Origin: Acanthamoeba castellanii str. Neff
Taxonomy: Eukaryota; Discosea; Longamoebia; Acanthamoebidae
Direction of reading: 5' to 3'
NCBI RefSeq assembly: GCF_000313135.1
Contig: NW_004457242.1
Coordinates: forward strand, 109,928 to 132,123
Length of the DNA stretch: 22,196 nt
A program made the translations under genes and the position numbers. The first letter of the stretch is position 1; each line of letters starts with the position of its first letter. Positions 1-9,414 of the stretch are shown in pieces. The notes beneath the pieces were generated by a model. That model made no database searches. It was not told where the DNA came from and saw only the letters and a program-made list of their open reading frames with translations.

Positions 1-1850
1 TACCCGCAGCAGCCCATCAACAAGACCAGGCCCAACCACCTGGGACTGACCTGCGTCGATCCCATCGTCGTCGCCATTCAGGTATGCTCGCTCCCCCCCC
101 CAATCCAGCCCCGCTCTCTGATGCTGTGCGGCGTGGCTGACCGCGCATTCATCGATCGAACTCTTCCTGTGCAGCTGGAGCCCAGCGCCGCGTGGCCCGA
201 TGACCTGGCCGCCATTCGCAAGCTCAAGGCGGCGTTCTACATCAAGGTGGCCGAGGGGCTGCGCAAGAAGCACGGCCACGTGTGCACCCCCACGCCCCAG
301 TGGGTCGACGTGCAGCTGAAGAGGGAGGGCTTCGTGTTCCGCTTCTTCATCCACCAGCAGAAGGAGATCGCTCTCATGGCCAAGGCCGGTAAGACGCCTT
401 CCTCTCCTCTCCCCATCGTGTTGGTCGCGCCTGCGACTTATCGTTTGATGCTCTCCTCTCTCTCTCTCTCTATCGCGCGACTGTAGAAGAGGCAGTGGAC
501 GACAAGGCCGCCCTGCCGGAGCGTGTCCTCCAGGCGGCGCAGCACGCCGGTCGCATGCACGGCTTCTCCCATCGCCACACCTCCTACCCCATGGCCACCC
601 GGCTGGCCAAGCTGTGGGTCCACTCTCACATGTTCTCCGGTTACCTGGCCGATGTACGTTGCACACACCTGCCTTCTCCTCCTCCGTTCATGCGGGTGGC
701 TGATTCGACATCACGACACGAGCAGGAGATCATTGAGTTGTTGGTGGCCCACGCCTACACCAACCCGCGGCCGTTCGAGGAGCCGCACAACCACGTCGCC
801 GGGTTCCTGCGGTTCCTGCACCTGCTGAGCACCTTCAACTGGGAGGAGACGGCCCTTGTCGTGGACATCGACGGCGAATTCGACTACGACGACCACCAGC
901 ACATCCAGGCCACCTACGAACGGCTCCGCAGCCTTCAGGTTCGTATTTTATTTATTTATATCTCTCTCCTGCGCCGCACCGCATCGGTGTTGACTCGCCA
1001 CTTGCCCACATCAGCGAGCGGCCAAGGAGCGCGGCACCAAGATCAAGGAGACGGCGCTCTACATCTCCACCCCGTCCGACAAATACGGCAGGCTCACGCG
1101 GTACAAGTCCTCTCTATATGGCGTGCGTGCGTGCGTGCGGTGAGAAATGCTGACACTTCTCTTTTGATGGGTCGTCCTCCCTCGTCTGCCAGGCATTCGC
1201 CCACGCCGCTGATCTTCAAGCGAGTGGTGGCCTACGCACAGCAGTCCTACCGCATTCTGCGCGAGCTGGTCGAGAACCCGTTCACCGCCGAGGCCAAGTG
1301 GCGGGCGCTGTTCGTGACGCCGCTGACGCCGTACGACGTGCTCATCCACCTCGAGTCGGCGGTCGGCGCCAAGGGGGGCGCCTCGAGCAAGTACAAGAAC
1401 CTGCAGCTGCCGACCAAGCAGCCGGTCTACGTGGGCCTCGATCTGGTGGAGAACTACCTCAGCGAGCTCAGGGCACGGTTCGGACACCTGGCCCTCTTCT
1501 TCCACAACGCCCTTGAGGGCCGAGTGATCGGCGTCGTCTGGAAGCCCGGCACCTTCGCGCCCAAGCCCTTCAAGGTCCTCCACACTGAGTTCGCCGTGCC
1601 CGTGTCTCTCCTCCCTGCGGACTCGCCATTGGTCAAGGTACGACAACTTTCCCCTGGCTGACGTAGCTTAGCGAGGAATAGTTCTGGTGCTGACGGTCGT
1701 GGCGTGGTGCAGAAGCTAAACATTCAGGCGTCGGATGCGTCCAACACGAAGAGCAAGGTGCCGCAGGTGGTGACCAACATCTTCGAGCTGCTGCACGACT
1801 TTGCCGCCATGGGCGAAGGCCTCGTGCGGGACGTCCAGCCCAACCTCTGA
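1..1850 (+). CDS. NOL6: NOL6/UTP22 (Nrap family) ribosome-biogenesis protein, C-terminal part
   Basis: Partial gene whose 5' end lies before the window. Seven exons are visible: 1-81, 175-388, 487-653, 726-938, 1015-1100, 1193-1637 and 1713-1850 (stop TGA). They encode 447 residues in a continuous frame. The family is an SSU-processome component needed for 18S pre-rRNA processing in the nucleolus. Recognition rests on the C-terminal Nrap domains: an EIIELLVAHAYTNP segment followed by GFLRFLHLLSTFNWE, then PVYVGLDLVENYL and FGHLALFFHNALEGRVIGVVW near the end. The human protein is about 1150 residues, so roughly the last 40 percent is present. Introns of 72-98 nt interrupt the frame and all have GT-AG ends. 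The gene converges on the sedolisin gene, with only 160 bp between the two stops. The family call is firm; the exact boundary at 725/726 could shift by one codon because two AGs lie close together. Confidence 0.87.
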
Positions 1851-1883
1851 GCTTGTCTTTGCCGTAAGTTCTCGTGTACGCCC

Positions 1884-1889
1884 AATAAA
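1884..1889 (+). terminator. Polyadenylation signal AATAAA of the NOL6 gene
   Basis: A perfect AATAAA lies 34 nt after the NOL6 stop codon, in the short gap between two convergent genes. Position and orientation fit a 3'-end processing signal. Cleavage would fall roughly at 1900-1920. Confidence 0.7.
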
Positions 1890-1982
1890 GCACGCGTTGC
1901 GCTCACTCAAGTGAGGGACTTGTTTGTAGTGTTCGATGGGGAGTGTTGGTGGCGGAGAGCTCGAGGACAGCTGAACACTGCT

Positions 1983-1988
1983 TTTATT
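1983..1988 (-). terminator. Polyadenylation signal AATAAA of the sedolisin gene
   Basis: TTTATT on the plus strand reads AATAAA on the minus strand, 22 nt downstream of the sedolisin stop codon. With the forward signal at 1884 it makes a compact pair of 3'-end signals between convergent genes. The two 3' UTRs probably lie within about 100 bp of each other. Confidence 0.65.
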
Positions 1989-2010
1989 GTGTTGTCTTGT
2001 CCTACGCTCA

Positions 2011-3949
2011 TTAGATCTGGGCGAGGGCCTGGAGGAGCTGGGGGAAGCGGACGGAGCCGAGGCCGGTGAGGGGGTCCCAGCCGGCGGTGGCGTTGAAGCC
2101 GTACTGGCAGCAGACCTGCGAGCCGGGGCTGCCGGCGCAGCAGTTGTTCTCGCCGACGGTGATGTCGTTGAAGACGGGCTTCTTCTGGGCAGCGAACTGG
2201 TAGAGGGCCGGGTTGATGAAGCCCACGGGGCCCTTGCCGATCGAGGCGCGGTAGTTGTTGATCAGGGTGACGAAGCCGGCGAACACAGGCGACGAGGCCG
2301 ACGTGCCGGACACGGTGTAGGTGCCGCCGCCGATGACGACCTGGTAGTTGTGGCCGAGCAGGGCCACGTCGGGGTAGCCGCGGCCGGCCGTGTTGTACAT
2401 GGACGACGGGGGCAGGTTGGGCGCGGTGGTGAGGTACTGCTTGATGGCGGCGTCCTGGTACGAGGGACGCGGGAAGAAGACGGAGAAGCCGCCGCCGGTG
2501 GTGATGAGGCCGCCGTTGTTGGACGTGCAGGCCACCTCGGGCTGGCCGAACTCGGGACCCATGGTGGCGCCGACGGCGGTCACGTAGGGGCACGTGGCGG
2601 GGAAGGACGGGTTGAAGCCGCACTGCGACGAGTCGCTGCGGGCCTCGTAGTTAGCCACGCCGTCATCACCGGACGAGACGGTGATGGTGACGCCCTTGAG
2701 GCCCAGCTTGCAGGTCTCGGTGTTGAAGCGGGTCATGTCGGTCTTGGAGTCCTCGGTGGCGATCGAGCCGTAGGAGATCGAGTGCACGAGCGGCGGGTTG
2801 GCCGTGCCGGCCAGGGCGATGATCCAGTCGTAGAAGGGGTCCTGCGACGTCGAGTCCATCGACCAGAAGGTGGTGGGGGCGTTCTGGGCCATGGCCATCA
2901 TGTACTGCACGTCGAGGCTCGCCTCGGCGCAGCTGTCGGGCGACCAGTAGCACACCCAGCCGTCGTTGCTGCCGATCACCGTCTTCACCGGGTTCTGCAC
3001 CAGGCCGTACTGCTTCTGGAAGCTGGCCAAGTCGGAGGGCGAGAAGTTCTGGCCCGTCTCGAAGACCGACTGGCCCACGGGGCGGGTCACGGTGGTATTG
3101 GTCACTGCACCCGCGTGAAGATGAAGATGGGAGGTGAGCTCTGGTTGAAGAAAAGAAGGGGGGGGGGGTGAAGGCGGCATGTCGTACCTCCGTAGAACTG
3201 GTAGATGGTCTGGGGAGTTACGTTGCCGCTGCTGCTCTGGCGCGCGCTGTGCTGGGCGCCGCTGGGAGTCATCATGGCATAGTGGGCCTTGATGTTGGGG
3301 AAGCGGATCGTGTTGGTGATGAAGTCGATCGACGCAGCCACCTACCATTGTACATTAATCACAAAATCAGTATCACATCGCACCAGATCCGAGCGATTTT
3401 AGCCGGCCGGGGGGGGGGGCAAAGTACATTCGCGGGGAGCGAGATGGAGCTGGTGCGGCGGACGGTGAAATCGAGGGCCTTGGAGGAGAATTCATGGAAC
3501 TGGGCGTGGAGGAGCTGCTCGAGCTTGGCCACGGAGGCGGTGACGTGGATGAAGTCGCCGTTGGCCGTGGTCTGGTGCTCGATCGAGTGGGCGCGCAGCC
3601 ACTGCTCGACGGTGCGGGTGTGCTCGAAGTCGCTCAGGAGCTGGCCCACCTGCTCGTGGGTGTAGTGCAGGCCGGCCTTGCGCGAGCCGGGCGTCGAGAC
3701 CTCCATGAGGAGCGCATCGCACACGGCCTCAGCGTTGGCGCGCAGCTTGACGGCGATGGTGACGGAGTGAAGCTCGTCGGCGGCGGAGCGGCTCAGCAGA
3801 GCCCAGTCGCCGCGAGGGCAGGCACCGCGGAAGGCGCAGAGCGTGGCAGCCGGGGCCTCGACGGTGGTGAAGGCGGGCCTGGTGGCGAGGGCGCAGTGCA
3901 GCGCGAAGACCACCGCCAGCACGGCGGCGGCAAGGTGGGAGGACTTCAT
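2011..3949 (-). CDS. Sedolisin / tripeptidyl-peptidase I-like serine protease (peptidase S53)
   Basis: Three exons in transcript order: 3949-3428, 3341-3188 and 3104-2011 (stop TAA), 589 residues. Residues 1-20 form a signal peptide ending near ALA. A pro-kumamolisin activation domain covers about 45-175 (VSTPGSRKAGLHYTHEQVGQ is typical of it), and the S53 catalytic domain covers about 230-589. The visible active site is Glu286 and Asp290 in EASLD, the oxyanion Asp372 in SSGDDG, and the nucleophile Ser494 in SGTSASSP. Asp539 (FNDI) and Asp569 (GWDPLTGLG) are candidate calcium ligands. Sedolisins are acid proteases made as zymogens and cleaved in acidic compartments. In an amoeba, a role in the phagolysosome or in secretion is likely but inferred. 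A cysteine-rich insert (NCC...VCC, about 546-559) precedes the calcium site. The start is the first ATG before the signal peptide. Confidence 0.9.
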
Positions 3950-4106
3950 GGCGCTGCTGTGGTGGGGGTGGAGGAAAGGCCTGAGAGCGTGCCCAGCAAG
4001 CCAAAGAAAAATGAACGGAGTTAAGCATTGGACCAATGGGCACAAGTCGGCGCGACGATCTTCGTCTTCGCTTTCGTCTTTTCGGACCATAGGGCGCGCG
4101 GACCAC
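3950..4106 (-). promoter_or_regulatory. Upstream region of the sedolisin gene with a palindromic CCAAT element
   Basis: 157 bp between the stop of the SGLT-like gene and the start of the sedolisin, both transcribed on the minus strand. It must hold the 3' UTR of the transporter and the promoter of the protease. At 4027-4037 the sequence ATTGGACCAAT reads as CCAAT on both strands, about 80 nt upstream of the sedolisin ATG, a typical distance for a CCAAT box. I saw no TATA box or AATAAA. Confidence 0.4.
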
Positions 4107-6800
4107 CTATCGGAAGATAAACTCGACCGAGTAGACGCACACGACAAGCAGCACGGACAAGCCAACCTTGACCTCTCGTCGGTGCTCGCGGAACCATCGC
4201 TGCCACTGACCGCCTCCGATCTTGGCCTGTGCGGCGTCTGTGGTGGCCACGAGAGGGCGTCGTTCCTCCTCCGCCAGCTTCTCCTCCCACTGCTCGTTCT
4301 CCTCCTCGATAACGATGTCCTCTTCCTTATCTTTGTTCCACACCAGCTTCGTCTGTTCCTTCGTCAGCGCGTCACCCGCCTTGCGCGTGAACCAGCTCAC
4401 CTGCACAGGCGCGTGAGTGAATCACCTCTGTGCACACTTGCGGTTGATCCCGACCGGAGAGAAGATCACGATGTTGGTGCGGTTACGTACCCCGAATATG
4501 ACGGCCACACAGCAGGCGAAGGTGAAAAAGATGAAGTGCAGGAAGTGCGAGTAGACCACGAGTCGCATGATCCAGTTCGAGTCTCCGGGATCGACCGTGC
4601 CGAACCACAACCGCAAGCCCAGACGCAGCACGCCCAGCACGTGCCCAAACACCTGTCGAGAGTGAGACATGTGAATGGCTGAACAAGAGCAAAGCGCCAA
4701 GAGGCTTCGCGCTGCGGTGGTGGTACCAGACAGGCGAAGGCCCCTTGCCCGTTGGTGAAGGTGGAGAAGATGCCAAAGACGAAGACAACGACGATCGGCG
4801 GGGAGAGGCATCCCTGCACGGACTGCAGGTAGACGTAGAGCTGCTTGCTCAGATGCGGCACCACCGGAATCCACAGCAGTCCGCAGCACATGATGGCCAG
4901 CGTGGCCACGCGGCCCGCAACCACCAGCTCCTGTCAATATGCGGGGGGGTGCAGGTGGTGCGTCGTTAATGGTTGTACGGGGAATGGAGCACAGCGGCCC
5001 TGCTTGGGTACCTTGTCAGAAGACTGTGGTCTATATTTTCTGTAGACGTCGTTCATGAAGATGGTGGAGCAGCTGTTGAACAGGGAGGCGAATGAGGACA
5101 TCAGCGCCGCTAGCATGGCCGCCACCACGAGGCCGGCAAGACCGACAGGCATCAGCTTGACCACGAGCAGCGGGTAGGCCGTGTTGCTGTCCTGGAGGTG
5201 AAGAAACATTAGCGCCAGCTCATCATCACAAGTGGTAGCTCGTAGTGGTCAAAGTACTTCGGCCATCTCCTGAGGGAAGAGGACGCGTGCGATCATGCCG
5301 GGCATCACCAGCATGAACAGTGGCAACAGCTTAAGATATCCGGCGAGGATAGTTCCTGATGGTTGTGTGGAACGTGATGATTGTTAGACCGCCATCGAGC
5401 GCAACCTGTCGATCTGACGTACCACTGCGCGCGCTTTCAATGTTGTCTGCGGCGAGCACTCGTTGCACAATCACCTGTGGCGCGCTATCAATTATACAGT
5501 TCAAACATTTGAACGCGATGGAGGTGTGAGGAACAGGGTACGATCGTACCTGGTCGGTACACCAGTACCACATGGCATTGATGGGATAGCCCAGCAGAAT
5601 GCCCGTCCACGGGAAGTTGGGGTCGTCTGCGCCGCGAAACATGTGAAAGTAGTAATCGGGCAGCCTACCATAGGGCACACACCCATTACGTGAGTTAAAG
5701 AACGCGCACGATGAAAGAAGAGATTGCAATGTGGACGCACTCTTGCCGCAAGCCGGGAAGTCCGCCCACGTTGACCATGCCTATCACCAGCAAGATCGCG
5801 GCTCCGGCGACCAAGATCACCGTCTGCAGTACCTCTTTGAGGACAACAGTGAGATCAAGTCATATACATGAACAAGCGGAGCTGAACCACAAGAACTTGG
5901 CACGAGGTGGCGCGGCGGTCGTACCGGTGTACATGACGGCGCGCAGGCCACCGATAACGCTGGCAATGAGGAAAAGTGAAGTGTGAGCCTCACAACAAGA
6001 GAGGGGCGATGGTGAAAGAACGAGAGGGGTACGTGTAGAGAGCGGTGGCCACAAGGATGCAGACCGCGCTCACCCACTGGCTGGAGACGCCCAGCACGAC
6101 CTTGAAGATTATAGCTCCGGCGTAGAGGGACACCGATATCTTGGCGATGACGTACTCCACCATGCACACCGCGGCCAGCCAGCTCCGGCAGTACTTGTTG
6201 AACCGCTTCTCAAGATACTCTAGAACATGATCGGAAGGAGATAAGCGAGATCGAGCAGAGGTAAGCTGCGCACATGTGTAGGAAGAAGAGCGATACCGGG
6301 CATGGTGAACACTTTGCTGCTCAGATAGTACGGTACGAACAGCCATCCCAGCAGCAACACGAACACCGCGGAGTTGATCCTGCGCAGGTTTACTGGTGTG
6401 AGCGATCCGACCGGACCATGATGGGGAGAGTCATAGACGTACTCGAAGTGGGCCACGGCCAGGCCGCTCGCGGCTCCCGAACCGGCCAAGCCTGGTAACC
6501 GCGGCAGGTGAGGACGACTTGAACGCGCGTAGAAAGCAAAGAAGGAATAAACAAAAAGGGGAATTGAGGAGGGGGGGGCGAACCAACGAAGTGCTCGCTG
6601 CCGATGTTGGAGGAGAAGAGGGACATGCCGACCGCCCACCATGCCACGTTCCGTCCGGCCAGGAAATACTCCGCTACGTCCTTGCCACCCCCTTTACTGC
6701 TGCTGCTGCTGCTGCCGGGGAAGAAGCGCGCACCGAGGCCGATGGCCAGCACCAGCACCAGGTAGAGCACCACCACCGCCACGTCCACCCAGCCCAGCAT
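4107..6800 (-). CDS. SGLT-like sodium/solute symporter (SSS/SLC5 family)
   Basis: Thirteen exons in transcript order: 6800-6584, 6491-6443, 6379-6297, 6219-6033, 5959-5925, 5834-5741, 5664-5550, 5474-5423, 5355-5258, 5191-5012, 4930-4727, 4652-4491 and 4400-4107, giving 589 residues. This is a plasma-membrane sodium-coupled cotransporter, probably for a sugar. It follows animal SGLT proteins along most of its length: [19 protein letters not shown] (TM1 region), [67 protein letters not shown] and a final TM ([16 protein letters not shown]). Residues matching the SGLT1 sugar pocket as I remember it are Asn65, His70, Glu89, Tyr255, Trp256 and Gln406; the pocket Lys is Asp270 here. The exon 2/3 splice (GTACGT donor) is chosen because it restores FEINSA against FEWNA in SGLT1; the 63-nt intron is otherwise open in frame. 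It shares a 192-bp divergent promoter with the DEP-oxidoreductase gene. Confidence 0.9.
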
Positions 6801-6992
6801 GACCGCTGCCTTCTACGAACTGCCCTTCCGGTCTCCGTAAGTTCGTTTTCGCCGACTTGAGCAGAGTTTCCTTATTTTTTCGGATTTCCTGATCATTTTC
6901 TCAGATTGTCAGAGACGCGTCAAGCGTGATGAAACGGCTGGGCTTGGCCGGCAACAAGTTAGCTGTTCCTTCGCCGTTATAACACATAAACC
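6801..6992. promoter_or_regulatory. Divergent promoter region between the SGLT-like and DEP-oxidoreductase genes
   Basis: 192 bp separate two ATGs that point away from each other, so both promoters must lie here. The centre (about 6860-6915) is T-rich on the plus strand, unlike the GC-rich coding sequence around it. No TATA or CCAAT box is clear. The bases just before the plus-strand ATG (ATAAACC) are A-rich and fit a start context. Confidence 0.4.
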
Positions 6993-9217
6993 ATGGAGCG
7001 CGAAGTGGCAGTAGAAGAAGGCCATGCCGATAAGGAGGCAACACAGGAGGAAGAGGAGGACAACCTTTCGGGGCTTATGCGGGCGGTGCGCGACCCAGCG
7101 CTCGGGTTCGAAGTACGCGACCGTTCCTACCATCTCAAGACCTACCCTGCCTGCTTCGTTGGTTTGCACCCCCCTTTCCCTTTGCACGTCGTATAGCTCG
7201 ACAAGGCCGCCTCATGCCTTCTTCTTCTTTTCTTGTTTCTTCCTTGACTGGCCTCAAGGCTCTGAGGCGGTGGACTGGCTGGTGCAGAACTGGGGTGCAC
7301 GCAGTCGGGAGGAGGCGGTGCAGCTCGGCCAGCGCCTTCGCGCCGAGGGCGTATTCGAGCACGTCAAGGACATCACCAAGCCCTTCCTCGTACCTTCTTC
7401 CACTCCATCGCAGCCTTTCCCCTGCTTACGTGACACCCGACGCGGTTCTTTGTTGTATTTTGCTGTTGCGGCGTAATGACGGACGCGGTGGCCGTGTTGT
7501 GTGTGTATGTATAGGACGGGTACTACTTCTACCGATTCACGGAGAAGAAGAAGGTGGTGATCGTGGGCGGAGGCTTCGCCGGGAGCAAGGTGGCAAAGAA
7601 GCTGCAGGCGGCTTTCGACGTCACCCTGGTGGACTCCAAGGACCACTTCGTGTGCCTCATTTCCCTGCCCTCGTGCGTGTGCGACACCGCCCACCTCTCC
7701 AAGGTGACCTCGCGCCACTCCACGGTATGCACTCTTCGTGCACCCCCAACATTGCTCCCACTCTTCGCGCATTGTGGGTCGTTGACGGCTGTCGCCTCTC
7801 TGTTCGTAGTATCTCCACTGCAAGGTGGTGGTGGACGAGGTGATCGGCTTGAGGAAGCACGAGAGCGCGGTGGTGCTGAAGAAGGGCGGCCTCCTGCCCT
7901 ACGACTACCTGGTCCTTTGTACCGGGTCCCGCTATCGCTTGCCGGTTACCAGTAACGAGCATATACTGGTGGTCGACCCGCTCGTGCCCGCGGCGCTACA
8001 AACGTACGCTACCCTCGCTCTCCTCCACCGCCCTACGCCTGTGGACAAAAGCCCGGAGGTAATGATTGCTCGCTCAGATACTACGAGCCTCTGCAAAAGG
8101 CGACCAGCGTGACCGTAATCGGAGGCGGCCCGGTGGGAATTGAGATAGCAGGCGAGATAGCGCACTATTTCCCTGGTAAAAGCTGTGGCCCCTGTGGTGA
8201 GTGGCCTCGTCATCCGCGTGTCTAACCAACGGCTTTGCGCGACTCTCCACAGAGAAGCGATTGAACATCATCTATTCGGGCAAGAAGATGTTGGAGCGAT
8301 GTTGCAAGGGCGCACACTCGAGCGTCAAGAACTACTTCAAGGCGTTCCCCAACGTCCGAATCTATGCGGACCAGAAAGTCGTCGACACCGACCAGGATTG
8401 CCTGGTCACAGACAAGGTACGTACCTTTATCTCTCGTCCAATCAGTGCAACTATGTTCCCTGACCCAATACAAGAACGCGTAAGTAACTTGACAATCCGA
8501 CAGGGAGACCGCATCCCGACCGATGTGGCCTACTGCGGTGTGGGCTTTGTGCCCAACACAGACTTCATGAAGGCCAATTTTGCTGAGCTTTTGACACCGA
8601 AGGGCCACATCAAAGTGAACGAGCACTTGCAGGTAAAACAAAACCGTTTCCCTTCCTTGACCTTGAAGGTCCGTGATGCGCTAGCTCTGAGCGACCAACT
8701 TGCCACCCGAGCAGACGGTGGACTACCCCAACATATTTGCTTTGGGCGATATTGCGGACATCAACGAAGAGAAGCTGGCCCAGGTTCGTTGTTCTTCCTC
8801 TTCTGCCTCGGGAGGCACAGCCAGGAGGTGTTCTCGTTCTGAACGCCTGCAATGCCCTAAGAGACCGCGCATGTTCATCTCGAACTTCAGAACGCGGAGA
8901 AGCACGCTGATGTGGTGGCCAAGAACATCCGCGCCATGGAATCAACGTGCCCCTTCGCGGCCATGTACTCCTACACCCCTGGCACCCGAGTACTCATCAT
9001 CTCGCTCGGCCCCAAACGGTGCCTTTCTCTTCTCTGCCCTTTTTGCCGCCGCCGCCCACCAAGGCAAAGGCATTGCGAGTCTAACCACAGCCGACTTCCT
9101 CCTTTGCTTCTCCGTGACAGAGCCATGCTGGTACGTGGCGACCGAGTCTACATCGAGGGATCGCTCGCCTCCAAGGTCAAGTACCTCGTCGAGTTTCGCA
9201 TCATGCGCGGCCTCTAG
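6993..9217 (+). CDS. DEP domain fused to an AIFM2/FSP1-like FAD-dependent NAD(P)H oxidoreductase
   Basis: Ten exons: 6993-7161, 7259-7389, 7515-7724, 7810-8003, 8078-8175, 8253-8416, 8504-8632, 8715-8783, 8891-9018 and 9121-9217, giving 462 residues. After an acidic N-terminus (EEEEED), residues about 26-108 form a DEP domain: DRSYHLKTYPACFVGSEAVD, then EEAVQLGQRLRAEGVFEHV and DGYYFYRF. The oxidoreductase follows at once. Its FAD-binding motif VVIVGGGFAG is at 114-123, the NAD(P)H-binding motif VTVIGGGPVGIEIAGE at 246-261, and the C-terminal FAD motif FALGDIADI contains Asp377. There is no redox-active CxxC, which fits AIFM2/FSP1 and type II NADH dehydrogenases rather than the thioredoxin reductase group. 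AIFM2/FSP1 reduces quinones with NAD(P)H at membranes. DEP domains bind membranes or G-protein signalling partners, so DEP may replace the N-terminal lipid anchor; that is inference. The start is the first ATG, 192 bp from the divergent gene. Confidence 0.87.
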
Positions 9218-9414
9218 CCACGGCGTGCAAACCCAAAATGTGCTCGTCTCGCCCAACAGGTGCCCTTCTTACGTGTGGAGGGGGGACTGTGTATAATATG
9301 TAATAGAATATTATTATGGTAATATGGGGACCATCGAGCACTCCGGCCGCGGCTTCGCCTGATTGTCCGTGTGTTGTGGAGCGCGCGGGCGGATCTGGCC
9401 TCGTAGTAGTAGCC
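9218..9414. other. Short convergent intergenic region
   Basis: 197 bp between the stop of the DEP-oxidoreductase (+) and the stop of the propeller protein (-). It includes an AT-rich patch (about 9290-9320) of TAATA and ATTATTA words that may serve 3'-end processing on both strands. There is no perfect AATAAA on either strand and no gene. Confidence 0.5.

Noticed and set aside
1987..3171. Plus-strand open frame (394 codons) opposite the sedolisin
   Set aside because: Translation is G/V/A/E-rich and featureless; the minus strand carries the S53 catalytic residues and consistent splice sites.
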